64,000 nt of DNA from Chthonomonadaceae bacterium (GTDB taxonomy: Bacteria > Armatimonadota > Chthonomonadetes > Chthonomonadales > Chthonomonadaceae). The stretch spans positions 1 through 64,000 of the forward strand of contig DAIDKH010000008.1 of NCBI GenBank assembly GCA_027450145.1, given 5' to 3'. The first letter of the stretch is position 1. Every line of letters starts with the position of its first letter. This document shows, piece after piece, positions 1 to 8,888 of the stretch. The translations under genes and the position numbers were made by a program. Below the pieces are notes generated by a model. The model searched no databases. It worked only from the letters and a program-made list of their open reading frames with translations, and was not told the origin of the DNA.

Positions 1-953
1 ACACGGTGATTTACAATGTTAACGGCCACTGAGTGGGCATGCCTTGCGTAGACAGAACCTGCTAACACTAATTGGCCATGCACCAGTTTGAACACGGTGA
101 CTACTCCGCCCTCAGACGCAACATAGAGCAGACCGGGTACAGGATCGAACTCCAGAACGTCAGGATTATTGCCAACTGGTAACGCCTGCTTAATCTTATC
201 ATCCTTAAGGTTCACAACTAACAGCTGCGAATTATCCTGACACGCGATAAAGATTAACCGCTTTGGGGAATCAAGGTACATACCATGTGGTGCCTCACTA
301 CCAGGAAGCGGCGTGTACGACATGACTTTCAGATTGCGGGGGTCAATCCTCGCCAAGCAGTTGATAGTCTGCACAGCTACCAGAATGGTCATTGTCACTG
401 GATCAAACAGTGTATTCCCGGCCTCGCCTTTTAGGGAGATCCGCCGAACCACGTGGTTTGTTGCGCAATCAACCACCCAAACCGCCCTTCCTGCCTCGTC
501 GGATACAAATATTCTGTCGTCAAACGGATCCCAAGCTATCCCATCCGGAAAAACAGGCCCGCCAATCGTAGTAATGCGTCGCAGCGATCGATCGTTAATA
601 ACGCTTATGGAATGCGTACCAGGTGTCGACGAATATAGTCTATTGAGGGATGGTACATCCAACACTCCAGTACAGTCTGGATAGCCGTTCAACAGATTTT
701 GAATGATATCTTTCGTCGTATTAAAGGCAATTATTTGACCGGAACCCATGTGAGAAATGAAATCAATTCCTGTTATCGAATTCAGATTTTGGTAATCGAA
801 CCTGGATGGGCTGCCCGGTAATGGAATGACAGCCACTATAGTCAATGGCACTTTACGAGCAGGATGATTGCTACCCATTGTGAAGGTACTGTGTAATGCC
901 AGGATGATGCCCGTTATGACGGGAAGGTACAGCTTTAGTTGTGTTCTGTTCAC
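1..953 (-). CDS. YVTN/SMP-30-like beta-propeller protein, 3' end cut by window edge
   Basis: An open minus-strand frame runs from GTG at 953 to the left edge with no stop, so the C-terminus is missing (317 codons visible). The GTG is preceded by AAGGAA at good spacing. The N-terminus (VNRTQLKLYLPVITGIILALH) is a signal peptide or membrane anchor. The rest is a series of short blade-like units such as GIAWDPFDDRIFVSDE, LFDPVTMTILVAVQT and LEFDPVPGLLYVASEGG. These are typical of seven-bladed YVTN or SMP-30/gluconolactonase-like propellers that sit outside the cytoplasm. No catalytic residues can be assigned. Substrate and role are unknown. A second propeller, fused to a phosphoesterase, lies at 41066-43654. 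Confidence 0.75.
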   Translation of the reverse strand, partial: MNRTQLKLYLPVITGIILALHSTFTMGSNHPARKVPLTIVAVIPLPGSPSRFDYQNLNSITGIDFISHMGSGQIIAFNTTKDIIQNLLNGYPDCTGVLDVPSLNRLYSSTPGTHSISVINDRSLRRITTIGGPVFPDGIAWDPFDDRIFVSDEAGRAVWVVDCATNHVVRRISLKGEAGNTLFDPVTMTILVAVQTINCLARIDPRNLKVMSYTPLPGSEAPHGMYLDSPKRLIFIACQDNSQLLVVNLKDDKIKQALPVGNNPDVLEFDPVPGLLYVASEGGVVTVFKLVHGQLVLAGSVYARHAHSVAVNIVNHR

Positions 954-1781
954 GGTTGCAATTCCTTTCTTATCTAATTACCAATGCAGATTCAGTATGA
1001 GATTGATGTTGCCGGCCTCATGAACGCAACTGCTTACCGTACCTATCAACTTGTGCAATGCAGCACTTGCCCGTTGGGTTGTTAACCTCGGCGCTGGGAT
1101 AGGTAGCATTGCGCTGCTCCAAAAAAATTATGAAGTACGTGGCCAAACCGATGGGCTAACCGTGATTGAAAGGAGTTAATGATCTGATATCGCTGCCTCA
1201 CCAAGTAAGCAAGCCTGTAAATCGAGCGCAAATTCGGCAATAATTTCAACGGTCGGTGGTCTCGTTTCGTTCGGAAACAAAGCGTTGCGGGGTAAACCGG
1301 TAGATACTTTCACGGGCGGAGCGGTTTTCATGAGCCTATTATCAGCGCCTTTGTTACCTGGTCATTGCTCTAATTTACTCCGACTCCCGTAAGGCTGTAC
1401 GTATTAACAGCGGCGTCAGAAGAAGCTGAGATGATTTCGGTCGATTCCAACATAGCTGGGTCGATCCTTTTTCGCCCGACGTGTAATACGCACGTGGATT
1501 GACATTTTCACTGCCCCAACAATTATAGTCACATAGGGTGCGCCAAGCTTGGTTTGATGCAATTAAGTGCGTAACTTTGGTACTCACACCAGTAATTACC
1601 GTAGATGACCGTCGCACGATCGTCCATTGTGGTAACAACGAAGAGTCAGGTACCATGTGTAGTGTGAGATCGATACTTCATGTCCTAAGGTTTTTAGATT
1701 TCCAATGCCAAATAATCGCATAACCTGCATTAAACAATGAAACTAAGTATGAAGTAATCTTCGCGATGAAATGCCATTTTA
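954..1781. other. Long non-coding stretch, possible decayed sequence
   Basis: About 830 bp between the propeller gene and the end of the mer-like operon. Open frames here are short (a 93-codon minus frame at 1375-1656, a 61-codon plus frame at 1538-1723, and an unstarted plus frame at 1024-1179). Their translations do not resemble families I know, and none has a convincing ribosome site. No clear terminator for the mer-like operon is visible just left of 1782. It may be degraded coding sequence; I see nothing certain in it. Confidence 0.5.
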
Positions 1782-2375
1782 CTATTTGCCATTCGCAATG
1801 TGGAATCCGGCCGCAACGATGGTATTACGAATTTCGGGCCTCGCTAATTCCTTACCGTTATAATCGACCGTCACAGTTTTGTGGGTAAAATCAGTCGTCA
1901 CAGAATAGACGCCTCGCATGCCACGTAATGACCTGGTAAGGGTAACAGTGCACGCACGGCAGGTCATATTCTTTATTCGCCACTTCACTACGTTATAGGT
2001 AGCAGGTAATATACCAGCGGATGACTTCTCCGATGCTTTAGATGCCCTGCTTAAGAGGGCCGGATAGGCCATCGCGTAGATGGCAAGAACTAAAGAGATC
2101 CACAGAATCGCTCTGTTAACCCTCGTTTTATTTGCGTTTGTGCTGCAGCAACTTTCCTCACATTCCGTGTTTTGATGCGGCCTGTAACTTAAGTAAAATC
2201 CCCCGCCCAGCATTACTAAACTCATCGTCATGAACATCGGCCTGTACGGATCCAGTTTCGTGCCAAGGCCAAGTGCACCGGCGCTTGTAACGCCTATTAT
2301 AGCTGGGAGAATACAACAAGCAGATGCAGCTAAACCTGCTAGCACCGCACCAAAAAGAACCGCAAAACGCCTCAT
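1782..2375 (-). CDS. merTP: MerT-MerP fusion: metal-ion membrane transporter with C-terminal HMA domain
   Basis: 197 aa. The N-terminal part is MerT-like: three hydrophobic helices (about 5-34, 46-64, 88-108), a Cys-Cys pair at 20-21 in helix 1, and a second cysteine group (C72, C76, C77) in the loop after helix 2. These are the residues that pass Hg(II) inward in MerT. A periplasmic HMA domain follows (about 130-195) with NMTCRAC, Cys139 and Cys142, equivalent to MerP. Such fusions are known. The ATG overlaps the upstream stop by 4 bp (ATGA), so translation is coupled. No merA is present nearby, so the physiological metal is uncertain; mercury is the family expectation. Confidence 0.85.
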   Translation of the reverse strand: MRRFAVLFGAVLAGLAASACCILPAIIGVTSAGALGLGTKLDPYRPMFMTMSLVMLGGGFYLSYRPHQNTECEESCCSTNANKTRVNRAILWISLVLAIYAMAYPALLSRASKASEKSSAGILPATYNVVKWRIKNMTCRACTVTLTRSLRGMRGVYSVTTDFTHKTVTVDYNGKELARPEIRNTIVAAGFHIANGK

Positions 2376-2794
2376 TTCATAAGTCCCTGTACATATTTAC
2401 TAACATGGCCGAGGCAGCACTTTCCAGATGGATTATTGATGTCGCAAGCGCAACGATGGGCTTCAATGTGCTGCGCTATGATATCCACCACCGTAGAATT
2501 CCCCGTGGCCTCATACTCATCACGCACACTATTCTGAGTGTAGCCAAAGCAATAACAGAGAGCAACAGGATCCTCAGTCTCCTTTACACCTATCCTCATT
2601 TTTACGTCACTTTTGGTGAATGTACTTAATCCGTCTTGGCTAAAGTAGACGATGGTGCAATCCCTTTCGCTGCAGAAGAAGTATTCGCACTCCGCCAGGC
2701 GCGCCAAAGCTGTTGGAACCAGGATTGCCTTCACCGTCTGGCGGGAGACTGGTGCTGATTGCGTACCGCACACTGGGCAAGGTATTGAATTCAT
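2372..2794 (-). CDS. CopZ-like zinc/[2Fe-2S] metallochaperone of mer-type operons
   Basis: 140 aa with two cysteine modules. The N-terminal module has C6, C9, C41 and C46, suggesting a zinc site as in the N-terminal domain of Archaeoglobus CopZ. The C-terminal module, CYC at 80-82 then CAC at 115-117 and CC at 126-127, resembles a BFD-type [2Fe-2S] domain. Proteins of this layout occur between arsR-type regulators and merTP genes and are thought to carry or sense metal in the cytoplasm. It overlaps both neighbours by 4 bp (ATGA at each junction). The family assignment is good; the precise function is not established. Confidence 0.8.
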   Translation of the reverse strand: MNSIPCPVCGTQSAPVSRQTVKAILVPTALARLAECEYFFCSERDCTIVYFSQDGLSTFTKSDVKMRIGVKETEDPVALCYCFGYTQNSVRDEYEATGNSTVVDIIAQHIEAHRCACDINNPSGKCCLGHVSKYVQGLMK

Positions 2795-3183
2795 GGTTGG
2801 TTCTCCACTCGAGACCGCATATGCTCCAGCAAAAGCGCCACCTGCCCTTGCCCTGCGCCAGGAAGGACGCTGTATGAAGCAAACTTGCCCTCCTTCTTGG
2901 CCCTCACAATTCCAGTTAGAGTTAGCAATTTGAGGTGGTAGGAGACTGCGGGCATCGAGATTTGGAATAAAGTGGAAAGTTCACAAACACACAGCGGTTC
3001 AATAGATAACGCAAATAAAATGCGAAGCCGAACGGGATCTGCAACGGTTTTGTAAAACGTCGCGGCCAGTTCAATATCGTCGTCTGCGGGCATACGTGGT
3101 GCGACACGTGCTATCCGGGTGGGATCGTCGTTATAGGCATCGCATACCAAATCCGTGCGATCCGTGCTTAACAGTAAAACCAA
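2791..3183 (-). CDS. ArsR/SmtB-family metal-responsive repressor
   Basis: 130 aa winged-helix repressor and first gene of the operon. The start is TTG at 3183, chosen because GGAGGTGA lies 7 nt upstream. The core (about 37-105) has the ArsR pattern ADPVRLRILFALS, then LCVCEL, whose C65 and C67 sit in the alpha-3 metal-binding position, then the recognition helix MPAVSYHLKLL. An N-terminal Cys (C14 in TDLVCDAYN) resembles the extra ligand arm of CadC-type regulators. It probably represses its own operon and releases DNA on binding Hg, Cd, Pb or Zn. That a mer-like operon is run by ArsR rather than MerR is a known variant. Confidence 0.88.
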   Translation of the reverse strand: MVLLLSTDRTDLVCDAYNDDPTRIARVAPRMPADDDIELAATFYKTVADPVRLRILFALSIEPLCVCELSTLFQISMPAVSYHLKLLTLTGIVRAKKEGKFASYSVLPGAGQGQVALLLEHMRSRVENQP

Positions 3184-3529
3184 TTGAGCTCACCTCCGTT
3201 GCATCCATACGTCTCCATAAACGCAACAGTTCCACATTTGTTTAATTGTCTGACCGTATCTTACCTGGTGAGACATCACCTGCTAAGCACATGGTTGGAA
3301 ATGACCGATGTTGTTTGCAGGCTCCGTGCAACACATTCAACGTAAATATTTATTGCTCGGCCATCTGTTCGGCAAGCATATCGGCCGCTAACACAGCCTT
3401 GCTGCCAAGTTCCTTGGAATTGCATAGTGGAGTATTAATGACCGAGTAGGCACGCCTTTCGAGGTATACTTAATATAATTTTCGATTGACGCTGTAGTCA
3501 CTTCCTATTCTTTGGGCCAAAAGGCATTG
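3184..3529. promoter_or_regulatory. Divergent control region between the mer-like operon and galU
   Basis: 346 bp. It must hold the minus-strand promoter for arsR and the plus-strand promoter for galU. I cannot place a convincing -35/-10 pair or ArsR operator for the minus side. A plus frame at 3246-3449 (67 codons, Cys/Ser-rich) has no ribosome site and is unlikely to be a gene. An unstarted minus frame of about 45 codons ends near 3356 with LAADMLAEQMAEQ; it has no start codon at its beginning and may be chance or a remnant. Confidence 0.5.
3463..3479 (+). promoter_or_regulatory. Candidate galU promoter element, near-identical to the one before mqnE
   Basis: GGTATACTTAATATAAT, about 50 bp before the galU ATG. 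The element at 15224-15240 before mqnE matches in 16 of 17 positions. It holds two possible -10 hexamers, TATACT and TATAAT. No good TTGACA-like -35 is seen at 17 bp from either. Both sites also have ACGCCT a few bases upstream. Confidence 0.4.
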
Positions 3530-4390
3530 ATGCTCTCCTCTTCAACTAACTCACATGTTCTTCATGCCGTAATACCAGCCGCTGGTTTAGGCACCAGGCT
3601 CAGACCAATTACGCGTGTTTTACCCAAAGAACTTCTCCCTGTTGGGCGACGTCTATTGGTAGACTACGTGATTGAGGAGCTTAGGACGTGTGGCGTAACC
3701 CATGCGCTCTTCATAGTTTCGGAGCAGAAACCACAAATTCAACAATACCTAGGCAGTGTGGTGGGCACAGATACCGACGAACTTCCGGCGCTGCACATCG
3801 ACTACGCATTTCAGCGGGAACCGCGTGGCTCGGGCCATGCCGTACTCTGCGCCAGTGAGTGGGCGAAAGGAGAGTCGGTGGCAGTAGTATTTGGCGACTG
3901 CATAATCGAGTCTGCCGATACCATTCCGCCACTTGCGCGCCTAATGAATGTATTTAATGCCAAGACCGCAAACGCGGCCATCCTTGTGGAAACGGTGAAT
4001 AGTGACCAGGTTCACAAATATGGAATCGTCGACCCAGCGCCTGGAGAGAGTGCGGAGCTCGACGTGCCGTTTCAGTTGCGGGATATAGTTGAGAAGCCTA
4101 CCGCACAAACAGCGCCTTCTAATAGGGCGGCTGCTGCGCGGTGGGTCATTTCCAGCGAGGTAATGGAGGAGCTGAGGCATACCCCAAACGATTCGCGGGG
4201 TGAAATAAACCTTCCAGATGCCATTCGCCGCGTTCTGGGTCGAGGCGGAAGTGGCTGGGCAGTACCTTTACGTCACGGTGAGGCCAGGAGGGACATAGGA
4301 TCACCCGAATCGTACATGGAACAGTTCGTGCGGGTAGCCCTTCGCGACCCCGCAATGGCCCACAAATTTGGCAGCGAGATCTCACGCTAA
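3530..4390 (+). CDS. galU: UTP--glucose-1-phosphate uridylyltransferase
   Basis: 286 aa. Forms UDP-glucose from UTP and glucose-1-phosphate in the cytoplasm, feeding exopolysaccharide and glycolipid synthesis. The nucleotidyltransferase signature is AVIPAAGLGTRLRP followed by PKELLPVG and VDYVIEEL near the N-terminus. Later motifs include FGDCIIES (metal/nucleotide site) and IVEKP. The length fits the GalU/HasC family. The ATG at 3530 is preferred over TTG at 3512 because AAAAGG lies just upstream of it. It heads a plus-strand group of sugar-nucleotide genes. Another nucleotide-sugar specificity cannot be excluded. Confidence 0.88.
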   Translation: MLSSSTNSHVLHAVIPAAGLGTRLRPITRVLPKELLPVGRRLLVDYVIEELRTCGVTHALFIVSEQKPQIQQYLGSVVGTDTDELPALHIDYAFQREPRGSGHAVLCASEWAKGESVAVVFGDCIIESADTIPPLARLMNVFNAKTANAAILVETVNSDQVHKYGIVDPAPGESAELDVPFQLRDIVEKPTAQTAPSNRAAAARWVISSEVMEELRHTPNDSRGEINLPDAIRRVLGRGGSGWAVPLRHGEARRDIGSPESYMEQFVRVALRDPAMAHKFGSEISR

Positions 4391-4633
4391 CAGGGAATTA
4401 CCTGGCAGCACCCATGATTGCGCCGGCTTGTGGTTCATGCCGCGCTCTTTAAAGGTATATTTATAGCGGAAAGTTTAATGCATGTCACATTAGACCTCCC
4501 GCTGAAGTAAGATGGATTGCGGGCTTCGTTCGTAAGTTCGCACATTTCATCATGTTGGGTGGGTGTTAGAAGTTTAGGGTAGATTGTCTTATCGGCCCGC
4601 GGCGATGCTCACGCCCTGGCAGGGGAGGAACGC

Positions 4634-5737
4634 TTGAGAGTACCACTCGCAGATCTGCGAGCGCAATATACTGAGCTAAAAGCAGAAATTGACAGCGGTA
4701 TCGCTGCAGTGCTTGAGAGCGGTAATTATATCGACGGCGAGAACGTCACACGGCTGGAAAACCTGGTCTCAGAGTTATGCGGAGCCACTTACGGTATTGG
4801 AGTAGCCTCTGGCACAGATGCACTTGTGTTATCGCTGGTCGCCTGCGGCGTAAAATCGGGCGATGAGGTTATCACAACACCATTCACCTTCGGAGCAACC
4901 ACGGAGGCAATTGCTCTTGTGGGTGCGCGCGCGGTCTATGTAGATATTGACATTTGCACCTACAACCTCGATATTTCGAGTATAGAGTCCGCCGTTACCG
5001 ACCGCACCACTGCAATTCTGCCGGTCGACCTGTTTGGCCAGATGGCAGACCGTACCGTTCTGCACGAAGTCGCCCTTCGACACAACCTTAGAATCATCGC
5101 GGACTCCGCACAGGCAATAGGAGCCAAACAGCTGGGCCGTCCTGTGGCGGCTGATGCTGATGCCACCACGCTTTCGTTCTATCCCACCAAGAACCTTGGA
5201 GCATGCGGCGATGCGGGGATGGTTCTAACCCATGACTCTGAACTCGCGGCCCGGGTCAGAAGTCTCCATGCCCATGGACAGAGCAGCTATGGATATTTCG
5301 AACGGGTTGGATACTGCAGCCGATTAGACACAATACAGGCCATCATACTGCTAGCAAAACTACCACACCTGGAGAAATGGAACGCTGCGCGCCGAGCTCA
5401 TGCGGCACTTTACAACGAGTTGTTGGCAGATTGCGCGATTGGACTTCCCGGTGAGGAGGCGAATAACTACCACATCTATCATCAGTACACCATTAGGTAT
5501 GCAGATAGAGATGGCCTCAGGAACTTCCTCAAATCGAAGGACATTGACAGCAAAGTCTTTTATCCTCATGCGATGCACCTGCAGCCGGCATATGCTTACC
5601 TGGGATACCACCAAGGCGACTTCCCAGCAGCCGAACGCGCAGCGCGGGAGGTTCTATCAATTCCAATCGTCCCCGAATTAACCATCGAACAGATCGAATA
5701 TACGGCAGCTCAGATTCGCACCTACGTAGGCACATAG
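4634..5737 (+). CDS. DegT/DnrJ/EryC1/StrS family PLP-dependent sugar aminotransferase
   Basis: 367 aa. These enzymes transfer an amino group to a keto-sugar bound to a nucleotide, making amino sugars for surface polysaccharides or glycans. It begins VPLADLRAQY and shows GTDALVLSL, TPFTFGATTEAI, EDSAQ-equivalent ADSAQAIGA, and the catalytic-lysine motif SFYPTKNLGACGDAG with Lys186. The start is TTG at 4634, supported by GGGGAGGAA 4 nt upstream and by the family's usual N-terminus. A 243-bp gap separates it from galU, so it may have its own promoter. The exact sugar substrate is unknown. Confidence 0.9.
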   Translation: MRVPLADLRAQYTELKAEIDSGIAAVLESGNYIDGENVTRLENLVSELCGATYGIGVASGTDALVLSLVACGVKSGDEVITTPFTFGATTEAIALVGARAVYVDIDICTYNLDISSIESAVTDRTTAILPVDLFGQMADRTVLHEVALRHNLRIIADSAQAIGAKQLGRPVAADADATTLSFYPTKNLGACGDAGMVLTHDSELAARVRSLHAHGQSSYGYFERVGYCSRLDTIQAIILLAKLPHLEKWNAARRAHAALYNELLADCAIGLPGEEANNYHIYHQYTIRYADRDGLRNFLKSKDIDSKVFYPHAMHLQPAYAYLGYHQGDFPAAERAAREVLSIPIVPELTIEQIEYTAAQIRTYVGT

Positions 5738-5891
5738 TGGCCAGTGGGCAAGATTGAACATCAGGCAGGCACTTAAGATGTGCCATGATGTAACTGCAGT
5801 AAAGTGCCTACAATTAAATTAGTATGTTCCTAAAGAACTGCGGCGCTGTAACTCAAACGCATTGGTTATCTGGCAGAGGAGTACAAAGTTT

Positions 5892-6950
5892 ATGCGTGCG
5901 ATGATTCTTGCGGCTGGTGTTGGCTCACGTTTAGATCCCCTAACTCGAAATGTTCCCAAGCCTATGGTTCCCATTCTCAACCGGCCCGTTATGGAATACC
6001 TCATCACCCTCCTTCGCAAACACGGCTTCACCGAAATCATGGTTAATCTCCACTATCTTGGTGACCAAATTGCACAGTATTTTGGCGACGGAGCTAAATG
6101 GGGCGTACAAATCCACTGGTCGTTTGAGGATCAGTTGTGGGGTGATGCTGGTAGCCTTAAGCGACAAGAGAGCTTTTTTCGCGACGAAACCTTTCTTGTA
6201 ATTGGTGGCGATGACCTTACGGACATGGATCTCACGAGGGTAGTAAAAACCCATAGAGAAAAAAACGCATTGGCAACCATCGCGCTTTCACTCGTAGATG
6301 ACCCCAGTGAATACGGCATTGTGCTAATGAACGAAGAGAGCCGCATTACACGATTCCTGGAAAAACCAAAGGGCGAGGTTATTTTCTCTAATACAGCGAA
6401 TACCGGTGTTTATGTGTTTGAGCCAGAGATTTTTGAACTAATACCCCACGGCGTCTTTCATCTTTTTGGTAAGCAGGTCTTCCCGTTGCTTCTCGATCAG
6501 CACATGCCTCTGTTCGGCCACTTAACGGCGGCTTACTGGAAGGACGTGGGCAACCTGAAAATCTACCAACAGACACACCGTGACATGTTGCAGGGGCTGG
6601 TGAATGTTGAATTTCCGCTCACCGAAGTTCGCAAATACGTATGGATGGGCGAAAATGTCACGATTGATCCTACGGCAGAAGTAGCGTACCCGGTCGCTAT
6701 TGGCAATAATGTCCAGATCTTGGCAGGTGCGAGGGTTCTCGAGAATACCGTCATCGGAGACGACTGCCAGGTAGAAGAAGGCGCAGTGGTACAGGATTCG
6801 ATACTTTGGAATGGATCTACAGTGATGCGAAATACGCATCTGGAACGCTGTGTCGTAGGTAGAGATTGCCGCGTGAAAACGAACGCCGCCATATTCGATG
6901 GTATCATTGTGGATCCGGGTCGATCTGTAAATGGCAACGGCAGCTGCTAA
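5892..6950 (+). CDS. Sugar-nucleotide pyrophosphorylase with left-handed beta-helix domain (GDP-mannose pyrophosphorylase-like)
   Basis: 352 aa. The N-terminal nucleotidyltransferase domain (about 1-240) begins MRAMILAAGVGSRLDPLT with VPKPMVPILNRPVMEY, GGDDLTDMDL, EYGIV and EKPKGE. The C-terminal third (about 255-350) is hexapeptide repeats (for example IGNNVQILAGARVLENTVIGDDC) forming a left-handed beta-helix. This layout matches bacterial GDP-mannose/glucose-1-phosphate nucleotidyltransferases. ATG at 5892 is chosen because GGCAGAGGAG precedes it; an upstream GTG at 5862 lacks that support. It probably works with GalU and the aminotransferase in surface polysaccharide synthesis. Substrate is inferred, not proven. 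Confidence 0.82.
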   Translation: MRAMILAAGVGSRLDPLTRNVPKPMVPILNRPVMEYLITLLRKHGFTEIMVNLHYLGDQIAQYFGDGAKWGVQIHWSFEDQLWGDAGSLKRQESFFRDETFLVIGGDDLTDMDLTRVVKTHREKNALATIALSLVDDPSEYGIVLMNEESRITRFLEKPKGEVIFSNTANTGVYVFEPEIFELIPHGVFHLFGKQVFPLLLDQHMPLFGHLTAAYWKDVGNLKIYQQTHRDMLQGLVNVEFPLTEVRKYVWMGENVTIDPTAEVAYPVAIGNNVQILAGARVLENTVIGDDCQVEEGAVVQDSILWNGSTVMRNTHLERCVVGRDCRVKTNAAIFDGIIVDPGRSVNGNGSC

Positions 6951-7010
6951 TCCGGTGGCGCACAGAAAAGGCACCGGATCGCGCCCTGCCGACCTCACGG
7001 TGCTGTGATT

Positions 7011-7898
7011 ATGCAAAGACCTGCTTCGTTGTTGATACTGCAGTTGTTCTGTATACTGGCGGGTCACACTGCAGTCACCCATTCCAGGATTGCTACAGCC
7101 GGCCGGCCTTTAACAGCGCCTAAACAGATGTCGAGGCCCACGGTGCTGACAGGTCGTTTGGCGCTTGTATCCCCTCAGTTGCTAACAGTTACCACGGGTA
7201 AAACATCTACCCAGGTGTCCATAACAACAAAGACTCGGTGGTGGCGATCCCGGACACCCAGTCAACCAGAGGCATTTCAACAAAACCAACTGGTAGTCGT
7301 CCACGTGCGACACCTGCGTAGCCACCCTACCCCGGTGGCTGTGGAAGTCGCAGATGCGGCATCCTGGAGGTGGTTGGTAATCATACGCAAAACGGCGATG
7401 GACCTTACAATCGCTCATATTGGGTCCACAACGCTTACTACCGTCCCAACGACTACCATGCCCGCCATCACCTATGAAATAACGCCGCGCACCAAGTGGG
7501 GAAACGACGGAAACGAGGTGCCAGCTAACCCCTTTGTCGCGGGCGACAAGGTATGGATTCTACCGAGATCTAGCGCTGCCCTGGGAGTAGCAGTGCGTGC
7601 TGTCGCTGATACCCGCCAGATGTTGATGATTTTAAAGGAGCGACTAGCGCCTGTTATCCACGGTCGTGTTATAGCCGTGGGCGCTTTACCGCGAAGCTTT
7701 GAAGTCAGTACGGTTGCAGGCGACAAGCGTACACTTGTTTGCTCGTCGAATCTACTGGTTTTAAACGGCAAAAGAACTGAAACGTGGAACGTTTTGCGAG
7801 TGGGCATGCAAGTAGTTGCCCGGCTGCATCGTGACGAGTTGGGTAAACGGGTCGTCTGGAAGATCACCATAGACGCAAGGCATCGATATAAGCGCTAA
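7011..7898 (+). CDS. Secreted protein with tandem DUF5666-like domains
   Basis: 295 aa from ATG 7011 (GTG 7005 is also possible; neither has a strong ribosome site). A signal peptide (ASLLILQLFCILAGHTAV) is followed by a Thr-rich exported protein. Two or three units of 70-90 aa have the pattern of DUF5666 or small OB-like barrels: a GR or GRV strand, V-S/T-V-x-G-K-x-T-x-V in the middle, and a closing V-V-V strand. Examples are LTGRLALVSPQLLTVTTG and IHGRVIAVGALPRSFEVSTV. I see no enzyme motif. Its position after sugar genes suggests an envelope role. The gene converges on the pfkB-type gene. Confidence 0.6.
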   Translation: MQRPASLLILQLFCILAGHTAVTHSRIATAGRPLTAPKQMSRPTVLTGRLALVSPQLLTVTTGKTSTQVSITTKTRWWRSRTPSQPEAFQQNQLVVVHVRHLRSHPTPVAVEVADAASWRWLVIIRKTAMDLTIAHIGSTTLTTVPTTTMPAITYEITPRTKWGNDGNEVPANPFVAGDKVWILPRSSAALGVAVRAVADTRQMLMILKERLAPVIHGRVIAVGALPRSFEVSTVAGDKRTLVCSSNLLVLNGKRTETWNVLRVGMQVVARLHRDELGKRVVWKITIDARHRYKR

Positions 7899-7957
7899 CT
7901 CAGGAAGGCGAGAAAGTTTTTCTAATTGTGGCCTGAGCCATTTTCGCTGCTGCCATA

Positions 7958-8881
7958 TCAGCAGGAACCACACTCCGCAGCCTCAACGAAGGCAAGAGTC
8001 TTCTCCAGTGAGACGACACCTGCCCACCCACCTGGCGCACAGCAGTTAAGAGCAGCGGCACCAGCTGCGAATCGCACACAATTCGGGATGGGCCAGTCCC
8101 TGCCTAGACCGTATAGCAGGCCCGCACGAAATACATCCCCTGCGCCAGTGCAGTCCACCACCTCAGGCGCCTTAATTGCAGGAAGGTGATATCCACTGGA
8201 TTCTCCAGATTCTGCTACAAAACAGCCCTCCTCGCCATGGGTAATAATAACCGTTTGGCCAAATTGGTCGCGCAGCGTCTGTGCTTTGTACAACAACTCG
8301 CTAGGGGACAGTCCCGTAGACAATCTGCTGCTTGAGGTGAGATTAACTTTTGCTGCTCGGCATATTTCAGGGCTATCAAGGAAATCCATCGCCAGTACCT
8401 TGCAACCTGCTTGCGCAGCTGCCAGCCCAGTACTCACTCCTGCATGCCATGCATTTGGATCCATGGTGAACCAGTGAACATTTTCCAGGGGCAGGCTCTC
8501 CGGCGGTGGTGACCTCATACCGTCAAAGCCGGTACCAAACATGGTACGCTTACCGTCGGGTGTGGCCACACAGGCGCAGAACGGAGTTGATGCGGTATCA
8601 GAAATCTCTACAAATCGCATATCAAGCCCTGGAGTATCTCGCTGAATCAACTCCATTAGCTTAATGCCCCTATCATCGATTCCAATCGGATTTCCCGCCA
8701 ACACAGCGTGAACGCCCCACGTATGAAGTGCCGCGCATGTATTGAGCGCCTCCCCGCCTGAAGTCGTTCGTTCATCTAGAATTGAGGCAAACCCGTCAAC
8801 CTCTGGTAGTGCTTCCACCCTCCAGATTGCGTCCAAGCAGACAGTGCCATAGACCAGGACATCAATGTGTCGATTATTCAT
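7958..8881 (-). CDS. PfkB/ribokinase-family sugar kinase
   Basis: 307 aa from ATG 8881, which starts 7 nt after the upstream stop; an in-frame start at 8926 would overlap the muramidase gene deeply. It shows the family N-terminus VLVYGTVCLDAIWRV, TSGGEALNTCAAL, and the C-terminal active-site signature VVDCTGAGDVFRAGLLYG with the catalytic Asp in GAGD. PfkB enzymes phosphorylate a sugar or nucleoside with ATP. It is the last gene of an operon with a NamZ-like muramidase, so an amino-sugar or recycled cell-wall sugar is a reasonable guess, but the sequence does not show the substrate. Confidence 0.85.
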   Translation of the reverse strand: MNNRHIDVLVYGTVCLDAIWRVEALPEVDGFASILDERTTSGGEALNTCAALHTWGVHAVLAGNPIGIDDRGIKLMELIQRDTPGLDMRFVEISDTASTPFCACVATPDGKRTMFGTGFDGMRSPPPESLPLENVHWFTMDPNAWHAGVSTGLAAAQAGCKVLAMDFLDSPEICRAAKVNLTSSSRLSTGLSPSELLYKAQTLRDQFGQTVIITHGEEGCFVAESGESSGYHLPAIKAPEVVDCTGAGDVFRAGLLYGLGRDWPIPNCVRFAAGAAALNCCAPGGWAGVVSLEKTLAFVEAAECGSC

Positions 8882-8888
8882 CTTTAGC

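Noticed and set aside
1375-1656. 93-codon minus-strand frame with scattered Cys and Trp
   Set aside because: The spacing of its cysteines vaguely suggests a small zinc-binding protein, but only one of the expected pairs is present and there is no ribosome site.
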